Shown: one piece after another, positions 1 to 6,123 of the stretch | How the letters are laid out: every line of letters starts with the position of its first letter | Position numbering within the stretch: position 1 is the first letter of the stretch | NCBI GenBank assembly: GCA_024638395.1 | Contig: JAHEKK010000056.1 | Location: 1 to 11,494, forward strand | From: Gemmatimonadota bacterium | GTDB lineage: Bacteria; Gemmatimonadota; Gemmatimonadetes; Longimicrobiales; Gaopeijiaceae | DNA: 11,494 bases | Direction: 5' to 3' | Translations under genes and position numbers: made by a program | Notes under the pieces: generated by a model | Told to the model about the DNA's origin: nothing | Seen by the model: only the letters and a program-made list of their open reading frames with translations | Database searches by the model: none

Positions 1-342
1 GTCACCCCACCCGACTCACGTCACAGCCTCGCTCTTCCATACGGAGGTCCGGCTCGTGTCGTTTCAGCCGGGCATCCGACTTTCCAACCAATGAGACGCC
101 GGCCAGGGTTCCATGGTTGCCGGGTGCTCCCATCGGCGGATGCGTCGCGGGGGACGCCGGCCGGACACTTGGCGGGCACGACGTCAGGAGCGCGGGATTC
201 CAGATCTGCTCCGGGTCGAGCATACCAACGACCCCTCGGTCGAGGCCGCCAGGGTCCGAGAGAGTCCGAGCGGTGTTCGTCGCTCCCCCTCGACGCGCCT
301 CGCGCGCGGACGTCAGGGACCCCCGGCGCGATCGCGTCGGAA
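1..342. other. Left-edge region without a convincing gene
   Basis: This stretch lies downstream of the minus-strand amidohydrolase. Several frames are open because the DNA is GC-rich, but none gives a product with recognisable motifs. The best small candidate is a minus-strand frame of 73 codons (223 down to 2). It starts at an ATG preceded by GAGGGG at a reasonable 8-nt spacing and ends in TGA at 4-2. Its translation is rich in Pro, Gly, Ser and Arg with no clear hydrophobic core, so I do not call it a gene. A short perfect palindrome (234-245, 5-bp arms) has a loop too small to make a real terminator, and no T-run follows. Confidence 0.4.
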
Positions 343-2076
343 TCAGCGAGACACAGCCCCCGCATATCCCGGTCCGCGCACGACCCTCCCCGGCGTGGCA
401 CCCGTATGGGTCCCGTTTCGCACGACGGGGACCCCGTTCACCAGCACATGCTCGATCCCCGTGGACAGCTGGTGCGGCTCCTCGAACGTGGCGCGGTCCG
501 CCACGGTCGCCGGATCGAAGATCGCGAGGTCGGCGTACATCCCTTCCTTCAGCAGACCCCGGCCTTGGATCGACAGCCGGGTGGCCACGGCAGAGGTCAT
601 CTTCCGGACTGCATCCTCCAGGCGAATCACGCCGTCGTCCCGAACGTACTTGCCGAGAATGCGGGGGAACGTCCCATATGCCCGCGGGTGGGTCAGTCCT
701 TCGGCTTCGTCGGGATCGAACCCGCCGGCGTCCGTCCCGAACTTGATCCACGGCTGCTGCATCTGGAGTGCCAAGTTCTCCTCGTTCATCAGGAAGTAGA
801 CGGCCCCCACTCGGCCCTCCTCGGAGCGGACCAGCTCCATGGCGGCATCGATCCAATCGGTCCCCATCATCTCGGCGATGTCACTGAGCCTCCGACCCGT
901 CAGGCCCCTGTTGCCCTCGCGCTCGAAGCCCAACGGCATGACCCCTTCCGGCGACGCGAGGAGGCAGAGGTTCTCCCAGTCCCCGGCGTCCGTCTCGATC
1001 GACTCCCGTATCGCCGCGCGCATGCCCTCGTCCCTGAGGTTGTCGAGCAGCTTGCCGTCGGCAGAGGCCCACGGCGGAAAACAGGCCGACAGGCGAGTCC
1101 CACCCGCCACGTATGGATACATGTTGGCCTGGACGTCGATGCCCTCGGCCCGCGCGGAGTCGATCTTGGCGATGGCCTGACCGGCTTTGTCCCAATTCCG
1201 CTGGCCGGCGGCCTTGAGGTGGTAGATCTCGACCGGCACCCCACCGCGCCGTCCGATCTCGAGGGCCTCGTCGATGGCCTCGAGGAAGTGATCACCCTCG
1301 GAACGCATGTGGGTGATGTAGACGCCGCCGTAGGGAGCCATGGCGCTGGCGATCGCCGACAGCTCGTCCGTCGAAGCGAAGTTCCCCGGAGGGTAGATCA
1401 GCGCCGAGGCCACACCGAACGCCCCGTCCTCCATCGCGTGGCGGGTGACGGTTCGCATGAGGTTCAGCTCCGCGGGACCCGCGTCCCCCATGGCCGTCCC
1501 CATGGAGTAGATCCGAACCGTCCCGGCCCCGAGAAAGGAACCGATGTTGGGGCTTACGCCTCGTTCCGCCATGGCGGTGAGCCAACGGTCGAATCCGTTC
1601 GGACCGCCGAACTTCTCGAGCAGCGAGTCGGCGTCCGGCCCGGTGACTCCAGCGGCTGCGAGGGTGTTCGCGTTGGCCGGGGCGTTGGTGACGTTCTCGC
1701 CCATGATCTCGGTGGTGATCCCCTGTGTGACCTTGCTGATCACCCGACCGTCGCCCTCCAAAAACGCGTCCCGGGAGTGGCTCTGGATGTCGATGAATCC
1801 AGGTGCCACCACCAATCCGGAGGCATCGATGCGATCGCCGGCGGCCATGCCCCGGAGCGAGCCCGGTGGGGCGATGCGGACGATGCGGTCACCCTGGATC
1901 GCCACGTCGCCGTAGTACCACGCGCTCCCCGTGCCGTCCACGACCCGCCCACCCTCGATGACCAGGTCGTAGCCACCCCGTGGTGGAGGGGGTGGGGTTG
2001 CGGGCGACGGGCCGCTGCCGCCGCAGGCGAGGTTGAGGAGGCTGGCGAGGAGGAGCGTCTCAGGGACGGCGCGCAT
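343..2076 (-). CDS. N-acyl-D-amino-acid deacylase family amidohydrolase, predicted lipoprotein
   Basis: The product is 577 aa. Known members of this amidohydrolase family remove the acyl group from N-acyl-D-amino acids using metal ions in a TIM barrel. Residues 1-18 form a short signal peptide ending in a lipobox-like LNLAC (Cys18; Asn at -3 is unusual), followed by a Pro-rich linker (about 21-33). The family start is at 36-70 (YDLVIEGGRVVDGTGS). Likely metal positions are H100 in FIDIQSHS, E127 in TTEIMGEN, H256 in THMRSEG, H286 in EIYHLKAAG and D449 in FGTDAGG. The family signature HPRAYGTFPRILGKYVR is at 463-479, and the C-terminal small beta domain contains GLLKEGMYADLAIFDP. The first His of the usual HxH motif is Gln98, and the usual metal-bridging Cys is replaced by Glu127. 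The ATG start is chosen for the signal peptide and a GGAG 8 nt upstream (2085-2088). The frame stays open further upstream, but that part reads as an antisense shadow of the permease gene. The gene is transcribed divergently from the transport operon. The family call is secure; the substrate is unknown. Confidence 0.93.
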   Translation of the reverse strand: MRAVPETLLLASLLNLACGGSGPSPATPPPPPRGGYDLVIEGGRVVDGTGSAWYYGDVAIQGDRIVRIAPPGSLRGMAAGDRIDASGLVVAPGFIDIQSHSRDAFLEGDGRVISKVTQGITTEIMGENVTNAPANANTLAAAGVTGPDADSLLEKFGGPNGFDRWLTAMAERGVSPNIGSFLGAGTVRIYSMGTAMGDAGPAELNLMRTVTRHAMEDGAFGVASALIYPPGNFASTDELSAIASAMAPYGGVYITHMRSEGDHFLEAIDEALEIGRRGGVPVEIYHLKAAGQRNWDKAGQAIAKIDSARAEGIDVQANMYPYVAGGTRLSACFPPWASADGKLLDNLRDEGMRAAIRESIETDAGDWENLCLLASPEGVMPLGFEREGNRGLTGRRLSDIAEMMGTDWIDAAMELVRSEEGRVGAVYFLMNEENLALQMQQPWIKFGTDAGGFDPDEAEGLTHPRAYGTFPRILGKYVRDDGVIRLEDAVRKMTSAVATRLSIQGRGLLKEGMYADLAIFDPATVADRATFEEPHQLSTGIEHVLVNGVPVVRNGTHTGATPGRVVRGPGYAGAVSR

Positions 2077-2368
2077 CGTGAGTACTCCAGAGCTTCTCGT
2101 GGTTTGGTGGCAGGACGATCGCCAAGATGGAGGCGGTCCGGCGAATACGACAGGCATGGAGTGGCCGGCCGGCCCGCGCGATCCATCCAGGCATTCATCG
2201 AGCCGAGTGAGCCTGTTGCGCTTCGCGTGGGGCGACCCGCCGTCCTGGGCCAGTTCGGCCTTTGGGGCAGAGCCGCCCCGTCTGCGCGGTTTCCTTGCCG
2301 CGGCCCGCCGTATCTGCCGATACCGGGCCCCCACATCGAAAACGACAGGCGTAGCTCCGGCGCCGCTC

Positions 2369-2397
2369 TTGCCATCGCATTGGACGCCTGGTATCCG
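2369..2397 (+). promoter_or_regulatory. Possible sigma70-like promoter for the lipid-transport operon
   Basis: TTGCCA (2369-2374) is followed after exactly 17 nt by TATCCG (2392-2397). The -35 is a fair match to TTGACA, but the -10 is weak compared with TATAAT. Transcription would begin near 2404, giving a leader of about 120 nt before the permease ATG. In GC-rich DNA such matches can arise by chance, so this is only a candidate. Confidence 0.2.
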
Positions 2398-2401
2398 TGG
2401 T

Positions 2402-2420
2402 GCGGACGCCAACCGTCCGC
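2402..2420 (+). promoter_or_regulatory. Inverted repeat upstream of the permease gene
   Basis: GCGGACG (2402-2408) and CGTCCGC (2414-2420) form a perfect 7-bp stem with a 5-nt loop (CCAAC). It lies about 107 nt before the permease start and just after the candidate -10 element. It could be a regulator-binding site or a hairpin at the 5' end of the operon mRNA. No T-run follows, so it does not look like an intrinsic terminator. Confidence 0.3.
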
Positions 2421-2527
2421 TCCCGTAGAAACGCTTCGCCTCGGCCGGCGGCCTCGGCCCCGAGCACAGGTCGCTCCCGGCACCCGGGGCCATGCGATCA
2501 CTCAACCGCTCACCGCCATCCTGACCC

Positions 2528-3664
2528 ATGGCAGCTGACGTCGACCGAATCGGCATCGCCCAGACCGCCGAAGGCACGCTCGTGCTCCGTCTGGCGGGAC
2601 CGTGGGTGCTTGGCGAGACGATTCCAGCGCCCGAGACCGTCGAGCGCGCCCTGGCAGAGCGACCCCAGGCACAGCGGCTGGCGTTCGACACGAAAGCGCT
2701 GGGCGAGTGGGACACCACCGTCATCACGTTCCTCAAGCGGGTCAGCAAGGTCGCGGAATCCAAGGGCCTACAGCAGGACCGGACCGGTCTGCCCCATGGC
2801 ATCCAGAAGCTGCTGGGCCTGGCCGAAGCCGTGCCGGTGAAGGAGGACGCCCGACGCGGGGGAGTCGAAGGCGGCTTCCTGCACCGGGTAGGGCTCGCAA
2901 CCGTGGAGGCGAGCACCGGCATCGGTGAGACGCTGGCCTTCATCGGCGAGAGCACGGTGACCCTCGGCCGGGCATTCACCGGGAAGATGGCGTACCGAAG
3001 GACGGACCTGGCACTCCTGCTGCAGCAGTCCGGTGTGGACGCCCTCCCCATCGTAACGCTGGTCAACTTCCTGTTGGGGCTGATCCTGGCCTTCGTGGGC
3101 GCAGTCCAGCTCCAGCAGTTCGGCGCCGAGATCTATGTGGCCAACCTGGTGGGCATCGCCATGGTCCGGGACATGTCGGCCCTGATGACCGGAATCATCA
3201 TGGCCGGACGGAGTGGAGCCGCCTTCGCGGCCGAGATCGGAAGCATGAACTCCAACCAGGAGCTGGACGCCCTCCAGACCACGGGCATCTCGCCCATGGA
3301 GTTCCTGGTGCTCCCGCGCGTGTGGGCCCTGGTCGTCATGATGCCGCTCCTGGTCCTGTATGCCAACCTCGTCGGGATTCTAGGCGGACTCGTTGTGGGC
3401 CTCGGCATGCTCGACCTCTCTTGGACGGCGTATTGGCAGCAGACCACTGACGCGGTGAGCATGACCCACCTGGTGTCCGGCCTGGTCAAGGGCCTCGTGT
3501 ACGGGCTGTTGGTGGCCGTCGCCGGCTGCATGCGCGGGATGCAGGCCGGGCGCAGCGCCCTGGCCGTGGGCGCCGCGGCCACGTCAGCCGTCGTCACCGG
3601 GATCGTCTGGATCATCGTCGCCTGCGGGGTCTTCCAGTTCATGTCCTTCGTGCTGGGCATCTGA
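2528..3664 (+). CDS. mlaE: MlaE-type phospholipid ABC transporter permease with N-terminal STAS-like domain
   Basis: The product is 378 aa. It is the membrane subunit of an MCE-type ABC transporter that moves phospholipids between inner and outer membranes. Residues 1 to about 105 resemble a STAS domain: alternating short strands and helices, with D62-T63 at the place where SpoIIAA/MlaB-like domains carry the D-S/T motif. The permease domain runs from about 118 to 378. It begins with an amphipathic stretch (TGIGETLAFIGESTVTLGRAF), then LVNFLLGLILAFVGAVQLQQFG (179-199), the conserved MTGIIMAGRSGAAFAAEIGSM (220-240), NQELDALQTTGISPMEFLVLPR (243-264) and further membrane helices. Classical MlaE is about 260 aa; the extra length is the STAS-like part, which replaces a separate MlaB. 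The ATG has no strong ribosome-binding site. It is the first gene of the operon, and its TGA lies 2 nt before the ATPase GTG. The permease call is very secure; the STAS assignment is moderately sure. Confidence 0.93.
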   Translation: MAADVDRIGIAQTAEGTLVLRLAGPWVLGETIPAPETVERALAERPQAQRLAFDTKALGEWDTTVITFLKRVSKVAESKGLQQDRTGLPHGIQKLLGLAEAVPVKEDARRGGVEGGFLHRVGLATVEASTGIGETLAFIGESTVTLGRAFTGKMAYRRTDLALLLQQSGVDALPIVTLVNFLLGLILAFVGAVQLQQFGAEIYVANLVGIAMVRDMSALMTGIIMAGRSGAAFAAEIGSMNSNQELDALQTTGISPMEFLVLPRVWALVVMMPLLVLYANLVGILGGLVVGLGMLDLSWTAYWQQTTDAVSMTHLVSGLVKGLVYGLLVAVAGCMRGMQAGRSALAVGAAATSAVVTGIVWIIVACGVFQFMSFVLGI

Positions 3665-3666
3665 GA

Positions 3667-4479
3667 GTGGCGCACCTGGACGCCCTTGTAGCCCCGTCTC
3701 CGTCGAGCTCTCCCGACACCGTCATCACGGTCAAGGACCTGACCATGGCGTTCGGCTCGTTCGTGGTCATGCGGAACCTGGATTTTTCGATCAGGAAGGG
3801 CGAGGTGTTCGTGATCATGGGCGGCTCGGGCTGCGGCAAGAGCACGCTTCTCAAGCACCTCATCGGGCTCATCGAGCCAGCCCAGGGCGAGATCTTCTAC
3901 GGCGAACGGAACTTCACCCAGGCCCAGGCCGACGTGCGGGCGGAGATCCTGCGAGGGGTAGGGGTGCTGTACCAGACCGGAGCCCTGTGGAGCTCCATGA
4001 CCCTGGAAGAGAACGTCGCGCTGGCCCTGGAGCAGTACACCGATCTGGCCGCTACGGAGATCCGGGAGATCGCTGCGTTGAAGTTGTCCCTCGTGGGCCT
4101 CGGCGGATTCGAGGACTACTACCCCTCCGAGATCAGCGGCGGCATGCAGAAACGCGCCGGCCTTGCCCGGGCCATGGCGCTGGATCCGAGCATCCTCTGC
4201 ATCGACGAGCCGTCCGCCGGTCTCGACCCCATCAGCTCCAAGCGACTGGACGACTTGATCCTCGAGCTCTGCGACAGTCTCGGCACCACGTTCGTGGTCG
4301 TGACCCACGAGCTCCAGAGCATCTTCGACATCGCGTCGGACAGCGTCTTCTTGGACGCCGTGAGCCGCACCATGATCGCCCGGGGGAATCCGAAGGAGCT
4401 CCGGGACCACTCGGACGATCCCAGGGTCCGCCAGTTCCTCAACCGTCAGCCCGACATGGGCGGGAGGGCAGCCTCTTGA
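3667..4479 (+). CDS. mlaF: MlaF-type phospholipid ABC transporter ATP-binding protein
   Basis: The product is 270 aa, the usual length for MlaF. It is the cytoplasmic ATPase that drives the adjacent permease. All ABC motifs are intact: Walker A GGSGCGKST (52-60), Q-loop Gln103 in LYQTGALWSS, signature ISGGMQKR (156-163), Walker B ILCIDEP with catalytic Glu181, D-loop SAGLDP, and switch His214 in VVTHELQ. The LYQTGAL and ISGGMQKRAGLARA strings are characteristic of the Mla/Ttg2/Mkl ATPase subfamily. The GTG start is chosen because it gives a 2-nt gap after the permease stop. The first 18 residues are variable, and the ABC fold starts at about 19. Its TGA overlaps the TTG start of the MCE gene, which implies translational coupling. 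Confidence 0.95.
   Translation: MAHLDALVAPSPSSSPDTVITVKDLTMAFGSFVVMRNLDFSIRKGEVFVIMGGSGCGKSTLLKHLIGLIEPAQGEIFYGERNFTQAQADVRAEILRGVGVLYQTGALWSSMTLEENVALALEQYTDLAATEIREIAALKLSLVGLGGFEDYYPSEISGGMQKRAGLARAMALDPSILCIDEPSAGLDPISSKRLDDLILELCDSLGTTFVVVTHELQSIFDIASDSVFLDAVSRTMIARGNPKELRDHSDDPRVRQFLNRQPDMGGRAAS
4462..4478 (+). promoter_or_regulatory. Ribosome-binding site deciding a TTG start for the MCE gene
   Basis: GGAGGG at 4463-4468 (with one more G at 4462) sits 7 nt before TTG at 4476-4478. That TTG overlaps the TGA of the ATPase gene (4477-4479). The next in-frame ATG, at 4494, has no comparable Shine-Dalgarno sequence. This favours the TTG, adding six residues (MKNRAN) before the membrane anchor. 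Confidence 0.6.
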
Positions 4480-5453
4480 AGAATCGCGCGAACATGACGG
4501 CAGTGGGCGCGTTCGTCATCGCCGCCATCGGCCTGGCGGTGGTGGCCATCGTGCTGTTGAGCTCGGGCGCCATCTTCCGCGACACGTTCGCGGTCGTATC
4601 CCTCTTCGACGGTTCCGTACAGGGTCTTCAGATCGGTGCGCCCGTGAGCTTCAGGGGTGTGCAGATCGGGACCGTCAAGGAGATTCGCCTGGCTCTTCCA
4701 AACGATCCCCGCCTCACGGACCCGGACAGCGATGCGGACGCCCGGATCCCGGTCGTCTACGAGATCGACAGGGCCCTGCTCGCGGCCAGAGGCGGAACCA
4801 CGGACTTCAGCGAGGAACGGGTACGGGAGCTCGTGTCCGAAGCAGGGCTGCGAGCCCAGCTCTCCACCGAGAGCTTCGTCACGGGCAGGCTATTGATCTC
4901 CCTCGACTTCCGCCCCGACCTGGAGCCGGTGCTCGAAGATTGGGATCTGGGCTACATACAGATCCCCGCCATCTCCACTCCCATCGAGGAGATCCAGCAA
5001 CAGCTCGCCGCCGTGTTCGATCGTCTGGCCGAGGTCGACATCGAGCAGCTAACGTCGTCGGCCGACCGGCTCATCAACTCCTTCGCCGACGTCGCGGAGG
5101 ACACGCGAGTGGAGGAACTGACGGCCTCCCTGGAGTACACCCTGTCTCAGCTCGACCAGACCATGGCGAGCTTCCGGGACGTGGCCGAGGACGTGTCGGG
5201 CAACATCGACCAGGTGTCCGACCGGGCCGCGGACCGAGCGGAGCAATTGGAGTCGGTGCTCGCCGAGGCCGAGATGACCATGACCGCCCTTCGCACTACC
5301 CTCGATCCCCAATCCCCGATCGCCGTCCAGATGGCCATAACCCTGAGAGAATTCGGAGACGCGGCTCGATCTCTGCGAGTCCTGGCCGATGCCTTGGAGC
5401 AGAACCCCAGCGCGCTCCTTCGAGGGCGGGCGGGGCCGGAGGGTAACCGATGA
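4476..5453 (+). CDS. mlaD: MlaD-type MCE-domain lipid-binding protein
   Basis: The product is 325 aa from a TTG start with a good ribosome-binding site. It is an inner-membrane-anchored periplasmic protein whose MCE domain carries lipid for the ABC transporter. A single N-terminal membrane helix spans about 8-30 (TAVGAFVIAAIGLAVVAIVL). The MCE domain spans about 38-147 and shows the conserved FDGSVQGLQIGAPVSFRGVQIG (44-65) and the LRAQLSTESFVTGRLLISLDF block (125-145). Residues 80-95 form an Asp-rich insertion loop. From about 168 to 275 the chain is predicted helical or coiled-coil, with SF-x-DVAED repeated exactly 30 residues apart (202-209, 232-239). The tail ends in ADALEQNPSALLRGR, a short motif I recall from PqiB/YebT-like tails. 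E. coli MlaD is only about 180 aa, so the long tail suggests a longer periplasmic shaft. The stop overlaps the next start (ATGA). Confidence 0.92.
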   Translation: MKNRANMTAVGAFVIAAIGLAVVAIVLLSSGAIFRDTFAVVSLFDGSVQGLQIGAPVSFRGVQIGTVKEIRLALPNDPRLTDPDSDADARIPVVYEIDRALLAARGGTTDFSEERVRELVSEAGLRAQLSTESFVTGRLLISLDFRPDLEPVLEDWDLGYIQIPAISTPIEEIQQQLAAVFDRLAEVDIEQLTSSADRLINSFADVAEDTRVEELTASLEYTLSQLDQTMASFRDVAEDVSGNIDQVSDRAADRAEQLESVLAEAEMTMTALRTTLDPQSPIAVQMAITLREFGDAARSLRVLADALEQNPSALLRGRAGPEGNR

Positions 5454-6085
5454 GGGCCCCTCGAGGCGTCCTGGTGGCCGCGGCGGCGTTTGCGGTGGGC
5501 GGCTGCGGCCTGAACTTCGATCCGCAGCCCAACCCCACCCGGTTCTACCTGATGTCGGCGATCCCGGATGCCCCGCCACCCGGCACAGGTGCGCCCCTCG
5601 TTGAGTCCACCCTGGGGATCGGGCCCCTGGAATTCGCTCCCTACGTGAATCAGCAGAAGGTCGTAACACGTGTGGAGCCGAATCGGGTCGAGTTCGCCGA
5701 GTTCGAGCGTTGGGCCGAGCCTTTCGACCAGCACTTCCTGCGCATCCTGGGACAGGCTCTTCACAACCGATTGGGGCCCCGGGAAGTGTACACCTATCCC
5801 TGGATCGGCACGCGCCACGTGGACTACCAGGTCCAGTGCTTCATATGGCGTTTCGACCGCACCCCGGACGGTGGAGCCGAGATCGAGGTCGAGTGGATCC
5901 TCCGGGACGGCGTCACAGGCGTCACCCTCGCGAGTCGGGACGTGTACATGACCGAGCCGGCCCATGGCACCGGTCCCAACGGCACGGTCACCATGGACGA
6001 CACGGTGACGGCAATGAGCCGAGCCGTGGGGCGCCTGGGCGAGGAGATCGCAGACGCGGTGAGAGAAGTCAGAGGCGCGCGGTAG
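5450..6085 (+). CDS. PqiC-like ABC-transport auxiliary lipoprotein
   Basis: The product is 211 aa. The signal peptide spans residues 1-18 with the lipobox AVGGC, so Cys19 would be lipid-modified. The mature part matches the ABC_trans_aux/PqiC (former DUF330) pattern: TRFYLMSAI (30-38), then LGIGPLEFAPYVNQQKVVTRV (55-75, the recognisable strand plus R), NRVEFAEFERWAEPFDQHFLRILGQAL (78-104) and a long amphipathic beta region with EVEWILRDGVTG. PqiC-type lipoproteins sit at the outer membrane, where they are thought to receive or dock the MCE protein, so it would be the outer-membrane end of the bridge. The ATG overlaps the TGA of the MCE gene, with GGAGGG 6 nt upstream (5438-5443). The family call rests on pattern recognition; the location is inferred from the family. 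Confidence 0.85.
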   Translation: MRAPRGVLVAAAAFAVGGCGLNFDPQPNPTRFYLMSAIPDAPPPGTGAPLVESTLGIGPLEFAPYVNQQKVVTRVEPNRVEFAEFERWAEPFDQHFLRILGQALHNRLGPREVYTYPWIGTRHVDYQVQCFIWRFDRTPDGGAEIEVEWILRDGVTGVTLASRDVYMTEPAHGTGPNGTVTMDDTVTAMSRAVGRLGEEIADAVREVRGAR

Positions 6086-6123
6086 GCCGGCCTCAGGCTG
6101 CCCCCAGCGCCACTGTCACCCCG

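Larger units (their letters stand above)
2077..2527. promoter_or_regulatory. Divergent intergenic region between amidohydrolase and transport operon
   Basis: These 451 bases separate two divergent genes and should carry promoters for both. I see no protein with recognisable features in it, although frames are open on both strands. It contains a weak sigma70-like element (2369-2397) and a perfect 7-bp hairpin (2402-2420) facing the transport operon. It also has two copies of the 9-mer ACGACAGGC (near 2145 and 2343) and two copies of CCTCGGCC (2439-2446, 2452-2459). None is long enough to be called an operator on sequence alone. Confidence 0.5.

Noticed and set aside
2..223. Small minus-strand frame of 73 codons with a fair Shine-Dalgarno sequence
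   Set aside because: Its composition is low-complexity, with no hydrophobic core or known motif. It is kept only as a remark in the left-edge entry.
2163..2174. GGCCGGCCGGCC palindrome in the divergent intergenic region
   Set aside because: Self-complementary GC tracts of this length are expected by chance in such GC-rich DNA, and nothing links it to a promoter.
91..2538. Very long plus-strand open frame (815 codons)
   Set aside because: It is the antisense shadow of the amidohydrolase gene in GC-rich DNA. The translation is Arg/His/Pro/Gly-rich without motifs, and the minus strand encodes a clear enzyme.
2077..3066. Upstream extension of the minus-strand amidohydrolase frame (about 330 more codons)
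   Set aside because: It runs antisense through the intergenic region and into the permease gene. The extra translation has no domain, while the ATG at 2076 gives a signal peptide, a lipobox-like site and a Shine-Dalgarno sequence.
3133..4410. Minus-strand open frame of 425 codons
   Set aside because: It lies opposite the permease and ATPase genes, which have intact family motifs. The shadow translation has none.
3987..4475. N-terminal extension of the MCE frame back to 3987
   Set aside because: It overlaps the ATPase gene out of frame and gives an Arg/Pro-rich translation. The TTG at 4476 has a strong ribosome-binding site.
5710..6123. N-terminal extension of the cardiolipin synthase frame back to 5710
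   Set aside because: It overlaps the auxiliary lipoprotein gene in another frame. The ATG at 6124 directly precedes the first membrane helix and gives the normal Cls length.
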